A DNA stretch of 64,000 bases from DATBLE01 sp963841405 (GTDB lineage Bacteria > Actinomycetota > Thermoleophilia > Gaiellales > Gaiellaceae): contig CAWJCM010000009.1 of the NCBI GenBank assembly GCA_963841405.1, forward strand, positions 62,001 to 126,000. Reading direction: 5' to 3'. Under the pieces are notes generated by a model. That model was not told the DNA's origin, did not search any database, and saw only the letters and a program-made list of their open reading frames with translations. A program made the position numbers and the translations under genes. How positions within the stretch are numbered: position 1 is the stretch's first letter; each line of letters starts with the position of its first letter. Of this stretch, positions 51,141 to 60,088 are shown piece after piece.

Positions 51141-51464
51141 TCATGTCCGTGGCGTTTCGCCGGCCTCGGCCGTCGGTAGCTTCAAGAGATCGAGTAGTTC
51201 GCCAATCTCGTGCCCGCCTTGCGCCTCGTGTCGCATCTTGATGTCGAGGTTCACTCGATAGCGGTTGCGTCGTCCGACCCTTTCCCGCTCTACGTATCCG
51301 GCCGCGACGAGATCGGCCACGATCCGATGTGCCGCTCTCTCGGTGATTCCGACCATCGGGGCGAGGTCCCGGATCCGCACGTCGGGATCGCGCGCGATGC
51401 AGAGCAGCACTTGAGTGTGGTTGGAGAGGAACCGCCAGTTCTTGTCGACATCGTTGGTTGACAT
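51141..51464 (-). CDS. MarR-like winged-helix regulator
   Basis: A 107-residue winged-helix protein: FLSNHTQVLLCIARDPDVRI, RDLAPMVGITERAAHRIVAD, LVAAGYVERERVGRRNRYRV. The second helix pair is the DNA-recognition unit. It is a common actinobacterial single-domain regulator. The ATG at 51464 faces an AT-rich intergenic region with a 6-bp inverted repeat that may be its operator. The partner gene is a divergent STAS protein. Confidence 0.85.
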   Translation of the reverse strand: MSTNDVDKNWRFLSNHTQVLLCIARDPDVRIRDLAPMVGITERAAHRIVADLVAAGYVERERVGRRNRYRVNLDIKMRHEAQGGHEIGELLDLLKLPTAEAGETPRT

Positions 51465-51511
51465 GAATTACTTATCGTGTATTGTCTAACACGTTTTTTT
51501 ACACCTGTCAC

Positions 51512-51528
51512 AGTAAGCATGACTTACT
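51512..51528. promoter_or_regulatory. inverted repeat AGTAAG-CATGA-CTTACT
   Basis: Perfect six-base arms in an unusually AT-rich 79-base divergent region (with TTTTTTT at 51494). Candidate operator controlling the winged-helix gene and the STAS gene. Confidence 0.5.
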
Positions 51529-51543
51529 TTGGGAGGATACAGG

Positions 51544-51972
51544 ATGACCAGCTCCCTGTCCCCGTACACGGAACCCACGGTCGATCTTCAGTGGCCGAAG
51601 CCGGATGTTGCACTTCTCGTGCTCGGTGGAGAGCATGACCTCCAGTCCGCCCCGGCCGTGGAAGAGGCGGCTGGAGAGGCTCTGCTCACCTGCTCCCATC
51701 TGATCGTTGACATTTCGCCCGCCCAATTCATCGACTCCACCATCATCCATCTTCTCGTCCACACCAAACGGGATGCCGACGCGAGGGGCCGCCGGTTCAA
51801 TGTTGTTCTTGGCGTCTCACCCACGATCGAGCGCACACTGGAGATCTGCGGGGTTCTGCCCGAACTGAATCGCGTCGCCAGCATCGATACGGCGCTCGAC
51901 GGACAGTCGCCGCGCGTTGCGCGTGACGGGAAGAACGCATCGTCGGCCGACACCTGGACGGCGAGACGTTAG
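51544..51972 (+). CDS. STAS-domain protein (anti-sigma factor antagonist type)
   Basis: A 142-residue single STAS domain: KPDVALLVLGGEHDLQSAPA, LIVDISPAQFIDSTIIHLLV and VVLGVSPTIERTLEICGVLP. The DSTIIHLL position carries the Ser/Thr usually phosphorylated by anti-sigma kinases (DSTxxxxL). GGGAGGATACAGG precedes the ATG at 51544. It would relieve an anti-sigma factor; no kinase gene is nearby. Confidence 0.85.
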   Translation: MTSSLSPYTEPTVDLQWPKPDVALLVLGGEHDLQSAPAVEEAAGEALLTCSHLIVDISPAQFIDSTIIHLLVHTKRDADARGRRFNVVLGVSPTIERTLEICGVLPELNRVASIDTALDGQSPRVARDGKNASSADTWTARR

Positions 51973-52060
51973 GTCGATGTCTCACCGGTACGGCGCGCCG
52001 TCGGTCTGTCGCAGCGACACGGCCCGCTCCTGAGCCGAGGCGGCTGAGGCCGCAACGGAG

Positions 52061-52360
52061 TCAGGCTAGCTGGCCCTCGAAGAAGGTCACCTCGAAGTCT
52101 TCGAGCGCGACGCGCTTCGACCCGGACGCCTCCGCTGCCAGCGCGCCGAGGCCCTGCGCCGCCTCGGCCGATTCGAGCATCGCCGCCTCGTCGGCCCACA
52201 GCGTGATCGTCATCGACTTCGACCGGTCCGGCGCGGCCAGACGGACGACGCCGCGAAAGCCCGTGCTCTCCCGCAGCCACGGGAGAATCTCGCGCAGCAA
52301 CTCGAGCCCGCGGTCGTGCCCCTCGGGTGTCGTCTCGAGCGTATGCACGCGCGCGTACAA
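52061..52360 (-). CDS. ABM/dimeric alpha-beta barrel protein
   Basis: About 99 residues: YARVHTLETTPEGHDRGLEL, LREILPWLRESTGFRGVVRL, then KSMTITLWADEAAMLESAEA. This is the antibiotic-biosynthesis monooxygenase-like fold. TTG at 52360 gives the natural N-terminus; GTG at 52348 is the alternative. Convergent with the STAS gene. Function unknown. Confidence 0.65.
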   Translation of the reverse strand: MYARVHTLETTPEGHDRGLELLREILPWLRESTGFRGVVRLAAPDRSKSMTITLWADEAAMLESAEAAQGLGALAAEASGSKRVALEDFEVTFFEGQLA

Positions 52361-52419
52361 CGGCGACCGAACCGTATGCGATCGAGCAGCGGCGCTCGTC
52401 CCCGAGCCCCGAGCAGAGG

Positions 52420-52425
52420 TAGGCT
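52420..52425 (+). promoter_or_regulatory. -10 box (leaderless) of the secreted protein gene
   Basis: TAGGCT, seven bases before the ATG at 52433. Confidence 0.5.
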
Positions 52426-52432
52426 TGCGCCG

Positions 52433-53326
52433 ATGAGGTCGAGGCCGGCGATCCTGCTCGCGCTGACTGCGCTGGTGGTCGGCGTCCCCGTGGCGCTCGG
52501 TGGGTCGGTGCACGCCGCCGCCAACTCGCAGACGTTCACCGACTCGGTCGGGGAGGATGCCGACGCTCCGGACATCACCAGCATCGCGGTCTCGAACGAC
52601 GACGCCGGCAACATCACCCTCCAGGTGAACATCAGCAACCGCCCGACGCTGACGCCGGACATGCTCCTGCTGCTCTTCCTCGACACGGACAACAACGCGG
52701 CGACCGGCGATCCCGACTCGTTCGGCGCCGACTACGCGATCCAGCTGCAGGCCGGTGCGGTCGGTCTCTTCCAGTGGAACGGCAGCGACTACGTGACCGC
52801 GCCGTCGCAGACGTCGTTGACCTACGCCTACGCGGCTGCCGGCGCGACCATCCACGTCTCGGCGGCGGACCTCGGCCGGGCGAAGCTGCTCCGGTTCGCC
52901 ACGATCGCGATCTCGGGGATCGTCGTCGACGCCGCCGGCAACCCCGACTTCACCAACATCCACGGCGACACCGCTCCCGACTCGGGCCACGGCCTCTACT
53001 CGTACCAGGTGCTGACGAAGCTCGTCCTGGCGGTGACGGCCTTCACCACCTCGCCGAGGCCGCCGAAGGCGGGGAGGACGTTCTCGGTGTCGCTGGCCGC
53101 GACCGAGAACGACACGAAAGGCCCGGTCAGATCGGGCACGGTCACCTGCCCGGCTACGCTCGCCGGCAAGCGAGCCGTCGCCGTCACCCACGTGGTCGCG
53201 AACGGCATCGCCACCTGCGTCTGGCGGATCCCCAAGACCGCGAAGGGCCGGATCTTGCGCGGGAGCATCACGCTGACCCTCCAGGGCGCGCACGTGAGGC
53301 GTCTCTTCGCCGCCCGCTTCTCCTAG
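52433..53326 (+). CDS. secreted protein with DOMON/CBM9-like domain
   Basis: A 297-residue exported protein. Signal peptide PAILLALTALVVGVPVALGG with cleavage near SVHAAA. The mature part begins SQTFTDSVGEDADAPDITSI and has LLLLFLDTDNNAATGDPDSF and YAIQLQAGAVGLFQWNGSDY, a beta-sandwich pattern seen in secreted DUF/CBM9-like domains with Ca-binding DTDNNxxTGD. The C-terminal third is a second Ig-like unit (SGTVTCPATLAGKRAVAVTH). Substrate unknown. Confidence 0.7.
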   Translation: MRSRPAILLALTALVVGVPVALGGSVHAAANSQTFTDSVGEDADAPDITSIAVSNDDAGNITLQVNISNRPTLTPDMLLLLFLDTDNNAATGDPDSFGADYAIQLQAGAVGLFQWNGSDYVTAPSQTSLTYAYAAAGATIHVSAADLGRAKLLRFATIAISGIVVDAAGNPDFTNIHGDTAPDSGHGLYSYQVLTKLVLAVTAFTTSPRPPKAGRTFSVSLAATENDTKGPVRSGTVTCPATLAGKRAVAVTHVVANGIATCVWRIPKTAKGRILRGSITLTLQGAHVRRLFAARFS

Positions 53327-53567
53327 GCTGCGCCACCGGAGCGGGCCAGCGCCCTTAACCAGAGATGCGCCGAAGCTCCGTGTCGAACCGGCCATGCTCG
53401 AACCTGTGCCCGCGCCGCCCGGAAGAGCGCCTCCCGGCGCAAGACGCTCGATCTGCGCACGTCGCGGAGCGTCCGCTCCCAGCAGCCCTTCGGGGACCCA
53501 GAGCTGGTCGAGCCGGTCGCGCTCGCTGCGGCCGCTCGCGACAAGGTGCGCGCTGCCGACGCGGCGG

Positions 53568-55484
53568 CTACCGGCCGACGAGGCGACCGCCGAGCGTGCC
53601 GCGCAGGCTGTTGCCGTTCAGGCCGAGTATCCCGTTCGCGCCAGACGCGCCGCCGACGGTCACCGTGCCCTGGAACCTGAGCGGCAGGTTCGTGCTCGTC
53701 AGGCGGAGCGTCCCGGTCAGGGTGACGCCGGGCGCCGCCGCGTAGCGCGTGAGCGTGAACTCGCGCTGGCCGGCGGCGAGCTTGCCCCCGTACGCGCCGG
53801 GGATCACCGGTTCGGCTCCCATCAGCCACGAGGCCTCGGCCTCCGAGAGCGTCTTCCGGGCGATCGAGTACGTGGCGAGCGCCGTCCTCGTCTTCCCCGG
53901 CGGGCCGGCCGCGGGGAGGGCCGGGATCGGCGCCAGGAACGTTGCCGAGCGCGGGCACTGCGCCGGGATCGGGCCGCCGAGCATCCATGTCCGCACGGAC
54001 TGGAGTGCGCATCCGGACGGGTCGGCCGTGACCGTGCTGTGGCCGACGCCGGGGACGACGAGCAGTTGGCCGTGCGGGAAGCGGGAGACGACCGAACGGG
54101 CGCCGTCCGTCGGCGTTCGCATGTCGAAGCCGCCGCTGACCGCGAGCATGGGCGCGTCGGGAAGCGGGCCGGCGGCGAGGGCCGCCCCGCCGGCCGGGCT
54201 CGGCCAGTCGACGCAGAAGTCGGCGTTCCCGAAGCGGTACGCCCAGCTTCCGAACGGCCCGAACGTGCCAGCAGGAAGGGCGGCGACGGCGGAGTTCAGG
54301 ATCGCCTGGCGGTCTGCGACCGGGGTGTCCGGAGACCAGGGGAAGGGGCCGTCGCGGCAGACCGTCGCTGCGTAGAGTGCGAAGCTCAGGTCGATCGACG
54401 GCGTCACCTGGCCGAGGTCGTGCAGATACACGAGCCGTAGCAGCGGCTGCACGTTGCCGAGCCGCGCAGCGTGGACGACGGCTGGAAGCTCTGCGGCCAG
54501 GCCCGGGTTGAGATCGCCGTCCAGCAGCGTGCTCAGCAGGCCGATGCCGTCGACCCGCTTCGAGACCGTCCGCCCGTTCCCCACGAGCACCTTTCCCTGC
54601 ACGGGCTTGGCGGCCAGACGGTTCGCGACGGCGGCGACGTCACCCGCGAAATTGCTCGTCGCCGCCTTGCAGCTCCCGTCCGCGCAGAACGCGTTCAGGG
54701 TTGCGGGCAGGTCGCGCAGCACGTTGGCGCTGTAGGGATCCGGCCCCTCCGGCGGCAGCACCGAGTCGAGCACCAGCCGGTCGACGTGGGTCGGGTGCGC
54801 GAGCGCGTACGCCATGGCCAGCTTCGTCCCGTAGGAGACGCCGTACAGCGCGATCTTGTCCAGGCCGAGCGCCTGGCGGACGGCATCGAGATCCTCGGCG
54901 TGCTCGGCCGTGCTGTAGAAGGCGCGCGTCGCGCCGATCGCGCCGGCGCAGGCGGCGGCGGCAGCGCGCTGCTGGTCGGCTGTCAGCGCGGCCTGAACGC
55001 CGGGGCAGTCGAGCAGTCCCGACTCGCCCGTGCCGCGGTCGTCGTAGGCGACGAGCGTGTAGCCGGGGAAGAGGTAGTGGTAGATGCTGACCGCCTCCTC
55101 CCCGTCGAGGCCGAACACGTGCGCTGAGCCCTGTCCGGGCCCGCCGGCGATCAGGAAGATCGCCCCCTTCGGCGTCCCCACAGGTGGGACGACCTCCACG
55201 TGCAGCGAGATCGTGCCCTGCACCTGGCCGCTGCGGTCGAGCGGCACGACGACCTGCGAGCAGATCAGGCCGGGGGTGGTGCCGCACTGCGCGGCCCTCG
55301 AGGCCGACGCCGGCACGCCGGGTGCCCGGCCGAAGAAGGCAGGCTCTGGAAGCGGCGACGGCCTGAACGTCGGCGAGGCTGCGGCGGATGCGTCGCCGGG
55401 GCCGAGGACAGCGAGCGCGATCAGCAGGCCGGCGGCCAGCCAGCCGACGACGCCCGCCCTTCCACCGATGCCGACCCGCGCCAA
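53568..55484 (-). CDS. secreted S33-type alpha/beta hydrolase (TAP-like)
   Basis: A 638-residue exported hydrolase. Signal peptide GVVGWLAAGLLIALAVLGPG. FLIAGGPGQGSAHVFGLDGE (oxyanion HGGPG type), YDDRGTGESGLLDCPG, nucleophile Ser in ALYGVSYGTKLAMAYALAHP, Asp in SGGFDMRTPTDGARSV and His in VPGVGHSTVTADPSG complete the tripeptidyl-aminopeptidase-like triad. A C-terminal beta domain of about 110 residues follows (GVTLTGTLRLTSTNLPLRFQ). TTG at 55484 is the start. Likely a peptidase or esterase outside the cell. Confidence 0.88.
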   Translation of the reverse strand: MARVGIGGRAGVVGWLAAGLLIALAVLGPGDASAAASPTFRPSPLPEPAFFGRAPGVPASASRAAQCGTTPGLICSQVVVPLDRSGQVQGTISLHVEVVPPVGTPKGAIFLIAGGPGQGSAHVFGLDGEEAVSIYHYLFPGYTLVAYDDRGTGESGLLDCPGVQAALTADQQRAAAAACAGAIGATRAFYSTAEHAEDLDAVRQALGLDKIALYGVSYGTKLAMAYALAHPTHVDRLVLDSVLPPEGPDPYSANVLRDLPATLNAFCADGSCKAATSNFAGDVAAVANRLAAKPVQGKVLVGNGRTVSKRVDGIGLLSTLLDGDLNPGLAAELPAVVHAARLGNVQPLLRLVYLHDLGQVTPSIDLSFALYAATVCRDGPFPWSPDTPVADRQAILNSAVAALPAGTFGPFGSWAYRFGNADFCVDWPSPAGGAALAAGPLPDAPMLAVSGGFDMRTPTDGARSVVSRFPHGQLLVVPGVGHSTVTADPSGCALQSVRTWMLGGPIPAQCPRSATFLAPIPALPAAGPPGKTRTALATYSIARKTLSEAEASWLMGAEPVIPGAYGGKLAAGQREFTLTRYAAAPGVTLTGTLRLTSTNLPLRFQGTVTVGGASGANGILGLNGNSLRGTLGGRLVGR

Positions 55485-55506
55485 GGAACGCGAATGGTAG
55501 CCGGAA

Positions 55507-55611
55507 TCAGCCGCCGAGCTTCTTGGCGGCGCGCTTCTCCTGGCGCTTCTCCTTGAGGGACTTCTGGGCCGGCTTCTTCGCCAGCTTCTTCTGCTTGTCG
55601 GCGCCCTTCAT
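55507..55611 (-). CDS. 34-residue lysine-rich protein
   Basis: MKGADKQKKLAKKPAQKSLK followed by EKRQEKRAAKKLGG-stop. Very basic (over 40 percent Lys/Arg), single predicted helix. Short Lys-rich proteins with LKEKRxEKRAAK occur in other actinobacteria, as far as I recall. Possible nucleic-acid or ribosome binder; no proof here. Confidence 0.55.
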   Translation of the reverse strand: MKGADKQKKLAKKPAQKSLKEKRQEKRAAKKLGG

Positions 55612-55642
55612 GCCGCCAGCCTACGCTCTTGCCGGGCCGTTG

Positions 55643-56374
55643 TCACCGTGCGCGCAGGACGGCCAGCGCGACCGCGAGCGCGACCATCGCCAGCGCGAAC
55701 GCCCGCAGCGCGGCCTCGTTGCCGAGGATCAGCGTCTCGCGCGTGACCGGCTCGCGGCTGCCGTCGGCGAGTTCGACCGTCCCGGAGACGGCGGCGATCT
55801 CGCGCCGCAGCCGGCGGACCGGGCTGGACAGGCGGCGCTGCGCGTAGCTGGCGAGCGCCGCGAAGGCGGCCGCGAGCACCGCTTCCGCGCGGATCTCCCC
55901 GGCGCAGGCGAAATAGGCGGTCAGGAGCGGGAACGCTCCCCAGTCGAGAGCGAACCAGGCGTCGGAATGGAAGCGGCCGCCGAAGAGCTCGAGGTTGTAG
56001 GCGCACACGATGAAGGCGCCGGCGGCCACGAAGGCGAGCAGCCAGAGGTCGACCACGATCGCGCCGGCGATCCCGATCGCGACCGCTGCGCCGATCGAGA
56101 CGGCGGCGGCGGCTCCGAGCACGCGCGAGGGGATCCTGGTGGCGAGCGGCCGGCCGTTCAGCTCGTCGAGCGCGTGCGCGCCGATCCCGACTGCGAGGAA
56201 GAAGGCTGCCAGCGCCGCTCCGAGCCTGCCGGGGTACCACTGCGGTGCGAGCGCGGCGCCGATCACGACGTAGCTGAGATGCCAGGCCGTGTAGGGCGCG
56301 TGCAGCACCGTGACGTAGTCGCGCCAGCTTCCCGGCGCGAGCGCATAGAACGCGGGCCGGGCCTCGGCACTCAT
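55643..56374 (-). CDS. polytopic membrane protein, UbiA-like
   Basis: A 243-residue protein with about seven membrane segments, for example YTAWHLSYVVIGAALAPQWY, AALAAFFLAVGIGAHALDEL and FIVCAYNLELFGGRFHSDAW. HALDELNGRPL and AYNLELFGG recall the Asp/Asn-rich motifs of UbiA-type prenyltransferases but are not canonical. It is followed on the same strand by the 34-residue gene. Function uncertain. Confidence 0.65.
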   Translation of the reverse strand: MSAEARPAFYALAPGSWRDYVTVLHAPYTAWHLSYVVIGAALAPQWYPGRLGAALAAFFLAVGIGAHALDELNGRPLATRIPSRVLGAAAAVSIGAAVAIGIAGAIVVDLWLLAFVAAGAFIVCAYNLELFGGRFHSDAWFALDWGAFPLLTAYFACAGEIRAEAVLAAAFAALASYAQRRLSSPVRRLRREIAAVSGTVELADGSREPVTRETLILGNEAALRAFALAMVALAVALAVLRAR

Positions 56375-56504
56375 CGAACCGGGCCAGCTCGGGAAGAGGT
56401 GTTCGCCGCCGCGACCGACATGGCGGGCGCGGCCGGGCGCGGCTCACTGTGGAAGCAATCGCGAGCGTCGCCGGCGAAGCCGGCGGCGGAGCTCGGAAGG
56501 GGTC

Positions 56505-57233
56505 TCACGGGGGAAACCAGCTGCTTCCCCCGTGTCTGCGACCCCAGACGACGATCCCGCCGCCGAGGCTGAGCCGCCGGCAGCGGACGTCCTCGATCCC
56601 GGCGGCGCGCCAGAGGTCGAGCAGCCGGCCGAGCGGCAGCCGGGCCCAGAGCTGCTCGATGCTCGGTCCGAGGAAGTCGCCCACCTCGCGCCAGCCCGGG
56701 GAGATCAGCCGCCCGGCGAGTGGCAGGCCCACGCGCACGTACAGGCGCCAGAGCTCCCGGGCGACCGGGTTGGGCGGCACGCCGAACTCGAGGGCGGCGA
56801 TCGACCCGCCGGGCCTGACGACGCGGGCGAGCTCTGTCAGCGTCGCTCCGGGATCGTCGACGTAGCGCATCAGGTACGTGAACGTCAGAGCGTCGAACGA
56901 GGCGTCGTCGAAGGGCAGGTGGTCGGCGTTGCCCTCCACCAGCCGGACGCCGGCCGGGAGCCGGCGGCGCGCCTCGGCGAGCATCTCGGGGCTCTGGTCG
57001 AGCCCGACGACCGTGCAGTGCCTCCGGCGGATCAGCTCGGCCGCGACCGCTCCCGTCCCCGTGGCCACGTCGAGGACGGTGTCAGACGGCTCCGCTCGCG
57101 TGCACGAGACGAGGAAGCGGCGCCAGCGGGGATCCTGTCCGAACGAGAGGAGGCTCGCGTAGCGGTCGTACGTCGGCCCGAGCGGGGCGAACAACGCCTG
57201 CGCGTGCTGCCGTCGGGGCGAGGCGACCGCCAC
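56505..57233 (-). CDS. UbiE/MenG-like methyltransferase
   Basis: A 242-residue class I methyltransferase. ALFAPLGPTYDRYASLLSFG matches the UbiE start, TVLDVATGTGAVAAELIRRR is the SAM motif, LPFDDASFDALTFTYLMRYV and VVRPGGSIAALEFGVPPNPV follow the MenG pattern. It would methylate demethylmenaquinone or a similar quinone. GTG/ATG choice at 57233 is by length. Confidence 0.88.
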   Translation of the reverse strand: MAVASPRRQHAQALFAPLGPTYDRYASLLSFGQDPRWRRFLVSCTRAEPSDTVLDVATGTGAVAAELIRRRHCTVVGLDQSPEMLAEARRRLPAGVRLVEGNADHLPFDDASFDALTFTYLMRYVDDPGATLTELARVVRPGGSIAALEFGVPPNPVARELWRLYVRVGLPLAGRLISPGWREVGDFLGPSIEQLWARLPLGRLLDLWRAAGIEDVRCRRLSLGGGIVVWGRRHGGSSWFPP

Positions 57234-57403
57234 CGACCGAGTGTATGTGCCGAAGCGGGTGGTCGGGACGAGCCTCCGGGCGCCTGGGCGCAGACGGTAG
57301 TGACAGGCTCGAGCCCGTCACCGCGTGGACGCAGCGCGGGCCGCCGGGCTCGAACGTGCACTTCGGCACGTGCCGTCCGGTTGGGTGCCTACCGTTTTAC
57401 GGC

Positions 57404-57574
57404 ATGCCGCAGTGGATCGTGTTCCTGGTCGTGGCGATCGTGGCGTGGTTCGTCTTCTCGGTCGGCGGAGGGCTCGTCGTCGGCCGGCTGATCCGGCGGG
57501 CGGAGAGCCTGCGCGCAACAGGCTTTCCCGCGGCTACCGGCCGCGGCTCTTCGGGTCGACGCCGGCGAACGTGA
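57404..57574 (+). CDS. small membrane protein (56 aa)
   Basis: MPQWIVFLVVAIVAWFVFSV and GGGLVVGRLIRRAESLR form one TM helix with a basic cytoplasmic tail, continuing to an Arg-rich end. TACCGT lies eight bases before the ATG. Its last 41 bases overlap the convergent peroxidase gene, so the C-terminal part is doubtful. Confidence 0.5.
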   Translation: MPQWIVFLVVAIVAWFVFSVGGGLVVGRLIRRAESLRATGFPAATGRGSSGRRRRT

Positions 57575-58725
57575 GGAAGTCGACCATGCGGAAGTCGTCG
57601 CGGCTGCGCGAGGGCAGCGTCGGCCGCCAGTCCCGGTCGTAGGCCAGGTAGGACGCCGGATCGCTCTCGAGCAGGCCGACGACCACCTCGCCGACGAGTC
57701 GCCCGCCGACCGGTCCGAGCCGCAATCCGTCCTCGATCAGCTCGGCCTCCTTCAGCACGTAGTACCAGAGCGGGGTCGAGCGCTCGAGCCCGAGTCCGTA
57801 CGCGTGCAGCTCGTCCAGGTCGGCGGGCGCGAGCGCGGAGACGCCGAACCTGCGGGCGATCGACTGGCCGGAAGGCAGCTCCCAGGTCACGTGCCGGAGC
57901 AGCGTCCGCACCGGGAGCACCACCGGTGGGGCGTGGTTGGGGATTGCGCCGAGCGGGAGATCGAACAGTGGTGTGGAGATCTTGGTGTCGATCCGCTTGT
58001 TCGGCTTCACCTGGCCGTCGCCGAAGTCGAAGAATGTCTGCCAGTCGACGAAGCGCCGCGGAGCCCTGAAGCCGCCGCGCAGGTCGTTCGGGTCCGGTCC
58101 GCTCGCCTTCGGATCGAAGATCATCCCGAAGAACGGCTGGCCGCCGTCGCCTGCGAGGTTGGCCCGGTACGACGGCCTGACCATCGAGTGACCGAACCGG
58201 TATGTGCCACTCTGGAACTCGACCGGGATGAAGGCCTCGCTTCGCTTCGGCCGGTAGAAGCGACGGCCGCGGCGCACGATCGAGTTGACCATCGTCTGCC
58301 CGACGAAGAGGGGCAGAAACTCGTGCTGGCCGAAGAACGTCGTCCCGGCCGTGTGCGTGGGGTTGTTCTGGTTGTGCTCCGACAGCGACAGATCGGTGAT
58401 CAGATCGGCCGGGCCGCGCTCGAGCGCGTCCCGGGCGTCGAGGATCCCGGCCGGCGAGCCGATGTCGACCAGCGCCGCCTCCAGGCCCTTCGTGCCGGGG
58501 GCCGCGAACGGGCGCATGCGCTCGAAGAGCCGGCCGAAGTGCTGGCTGACGCCGAGCCGATGGGCAGCGTGGTGCGCGCCGCCGGCCTCGTGGGTCGACG
58601 CCTTGCCGGGGGGCGGCGGCGATCGCTCCAGGTGCGCCGAGCGCGACCGCGCCCACCCCGATCTTGCCCAGGAAGCTCCGCCTGCTGAGGCGGGTCGACT
58701 CGTGATTTTCCCTCTCCCCGTTCAT
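57534..58725 (-). pseudogene. animal-type heme peroxidase, frameshifted and internally deleted
   Basis: A Tat signal (RLSRRSFLGKIGVGAVALGA) starts at ATG 58725 (GGAAGGAGAGAC upstream). The frame shifts in a C-run near 58612, after which the peroxidase reads ALVDIGSPAGILDARDALER. NPTHTAGTTFFGQ should continue into FLDHD (distal His), but instead joins HEFLPLFVGQTMVNSIVRRG directly. About 140 residues are gone. The proximal-His region YRFGHSMVRPSYRANLAGDG and the whole C-terminal half are well preserved. Without the distal His, catalysis is unlikely. Confidence 0.75.
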
Positions 58726-58753
58726 GTCTCTCCTTCCGTCGATGCGCTTCCGC

Positions 58754-58891
58754 TCACGAGCAGGCGACCACGCCCGCCGAGCACTGCTCCGGATCGCCGT
58801 TCGCCGAGGCCTTGTTCTTGCCGAGGTCGGTGATGCCCGCCGCCGCCGGGTCCGTCTCGGGGACGTAGAGCTCGACCAGGAACTCCGCCAT
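58754..58891 (-). CDS. small protein (45 aa), possibly DUF4242-derived
   Basis: MAEFLVELYVPETDPAAAGI followed by TDLGKNKASANGDPEQCSAG and VVACS-stop. MAEFLVELYV is the usual start of DUF4242 proteins, but the rest of that domain is missing. TAGGGT lies exactly seven bases before the ATG, so it is probably transcribed leaderless, 28 bases ahead of the peroxidase. Confidence 0.5.
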   Translation of the reverse strand: MAEFLVELYVPETDPAAAGITDLGKNKASANGDPEQCSAGVVACS

Positions 58892-58898
58892 CACCGCG

Positions 58899-58904
58899 AC
58901 CCTA
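58899..58904 (-). promoter_or_regulatory. -10 box (leaderless) of the small gene at 58891
   Basis: TAGGGT on the minus strand, seven bases before ATG 58891. It probably drives the peroxidase unit as well. Confidence 0.5.
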
Positions 58905-58974
58905 GGAGGCTCGCGGCGCCGGCGAAATGCCGGAAACCCCCTAACTTTTACCGGCGTTCGGGTCTAGGGGTAGG

Positions 58975-60006
58975 TCAGGGCATGCGCGGCGCGACCAGCG
59001 CCGAGAACGCCCCGGCGGCGACGAGCAGGATCGCCGCGAGCCCGAGGAACTCGTTCGTCGCCTCGCGCTTCCCCTTCACCCGCGCGACCACCGAGCCCAG
59101 ATGCGCGTAAGCCGACTCGAGCGCCTCGGCCGAGCGGGCGTCGAAGAACTTCCCGCCGGTCGTCTGCGCAATCTGGCGCAGTGTGTCCGGGTCGGGCGGC
59201 ACGGGGATCTGCGCAGGACCGAACCCCTGACCGGGGGCCCCACCGCCGCCGAAGCCGCCCGGCGGCCGGGTGAGCACGCCGTTCGGCGTCCCCAGTGCGA
59301 TCGTGTAGACGGGGATGCCTGCCGCCTTGGCCCGGTCGGCGCCCTCGAGCGGCTGGAGCAGGCCGCGCGTCTGATGCCCGTCGGAGAGGAAGAGGATCGA
59401 GACGGGGCTCTTCTTCGTGTTCGCGATCGTCGTGTAGGCGATCGTCTGCTTGCCGTTCGGGTTCTGCGGTTTGACCAGGTCGACCGCTGCGGCGATCGCG
59501 TCGCCGATCGCGGTTCCGCCGTAGCCGGAGTAGTACCCGAGGCTGTCGAGCCCCTGCCGTACCACGTCGAGGTCGGTCGTCGGCGGCGCTGCCACCTGCG
59601 GGTCGCCGGCGAACGCGACCAGCGCGACCCGGACGTTGTGCGGAACCTTCTTCAGGAAGGTGCGCACCGCGTTCTGCGCAGCGGCCAGGCGCGAGGGCTT
59701 GACGTCGGTTGCCCGCATCGAGCCGGAGACGTCGATTACGAGGACGACCGTGGCGCGGTCGGATGCGACCAGGGTGGTGCGGTGCGGGCGGGCGACCGCG
59801 ATGCAGAGCGCGGCGAGCGCGAGCAGGGCGAGCGCGGGCGCGACGTAACGCCGCCAAGAGCGGCCGCGCGCCACGCTCGCCAGGACGTCCATGTTCGTGA
59901 ACGTCATCGCGTACTTCGCCGGCCGCCGCTCGAGCCAGAGGTAGACGAGCGCTGCGATCGGCAGCAGCAACAGGGTCAGCAGGAGAAATGGGTGTCCGAA
60001 GCTCAC
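58975..60006 (-). CDS. VWA-domain membrane protein (BatA/B type), distal
   Basis: A 343-residue protein. Two N-terminal TM segments (FLLLTLLLLPIAALVYLWLE and VAPALALLALAALCIAVARP), a VWA domain with the MIDAS motif TVVLVIDVSGSMRATDVKPS, later GTAIGDAIAAAVD and SILFLSDGHQTRG, and a C-terminal TM (FLGLAAILLVAAGAFSALVA). It is the last gene of the moxR-DUF58-VWA operon, 82 bases after the preceding gene. GTG at 60006 follows a TAGGCG box. Confidence 0.9.
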   Translation of the reverse strand: MSFGHPFLLLTLLLLPIAALVYLWLERRPAKYAMTFTNMDVLASVARGRSWRRYVAPALALLALAALCIAVARPHRTTLVASDRATVVLVIDVSGSMRATDVKPSRLAAAQNAVRTFLKKVPHNVRVALVAFAGDPQVAAPPTTDLDVVRQGLDSLGYYSGYGGTAIGDAIAAAVDLVKPQNPNGKQTIAYTTIANTKKSPVSILFLSDGHQTRGLLQPLEGADRAKAAGIPVYTIALGTPNGVLTRPPGGFGGGGAPGQGFGPAQIPVPPDPDTLRQIAQTTGGKFFDARSAEALESAYAHLGSVVARVKGKREATNEFLGLAAILLVAAGAFSALVAPRMP

Positions 60007-60088
60007 AGCTCACCGCCTAGGGACACACGGGTTTTCGTGGCCGCGACCGACCTGGCGAGAGCGAGCTCGCGCGAAGCGCGGCGAGCGG

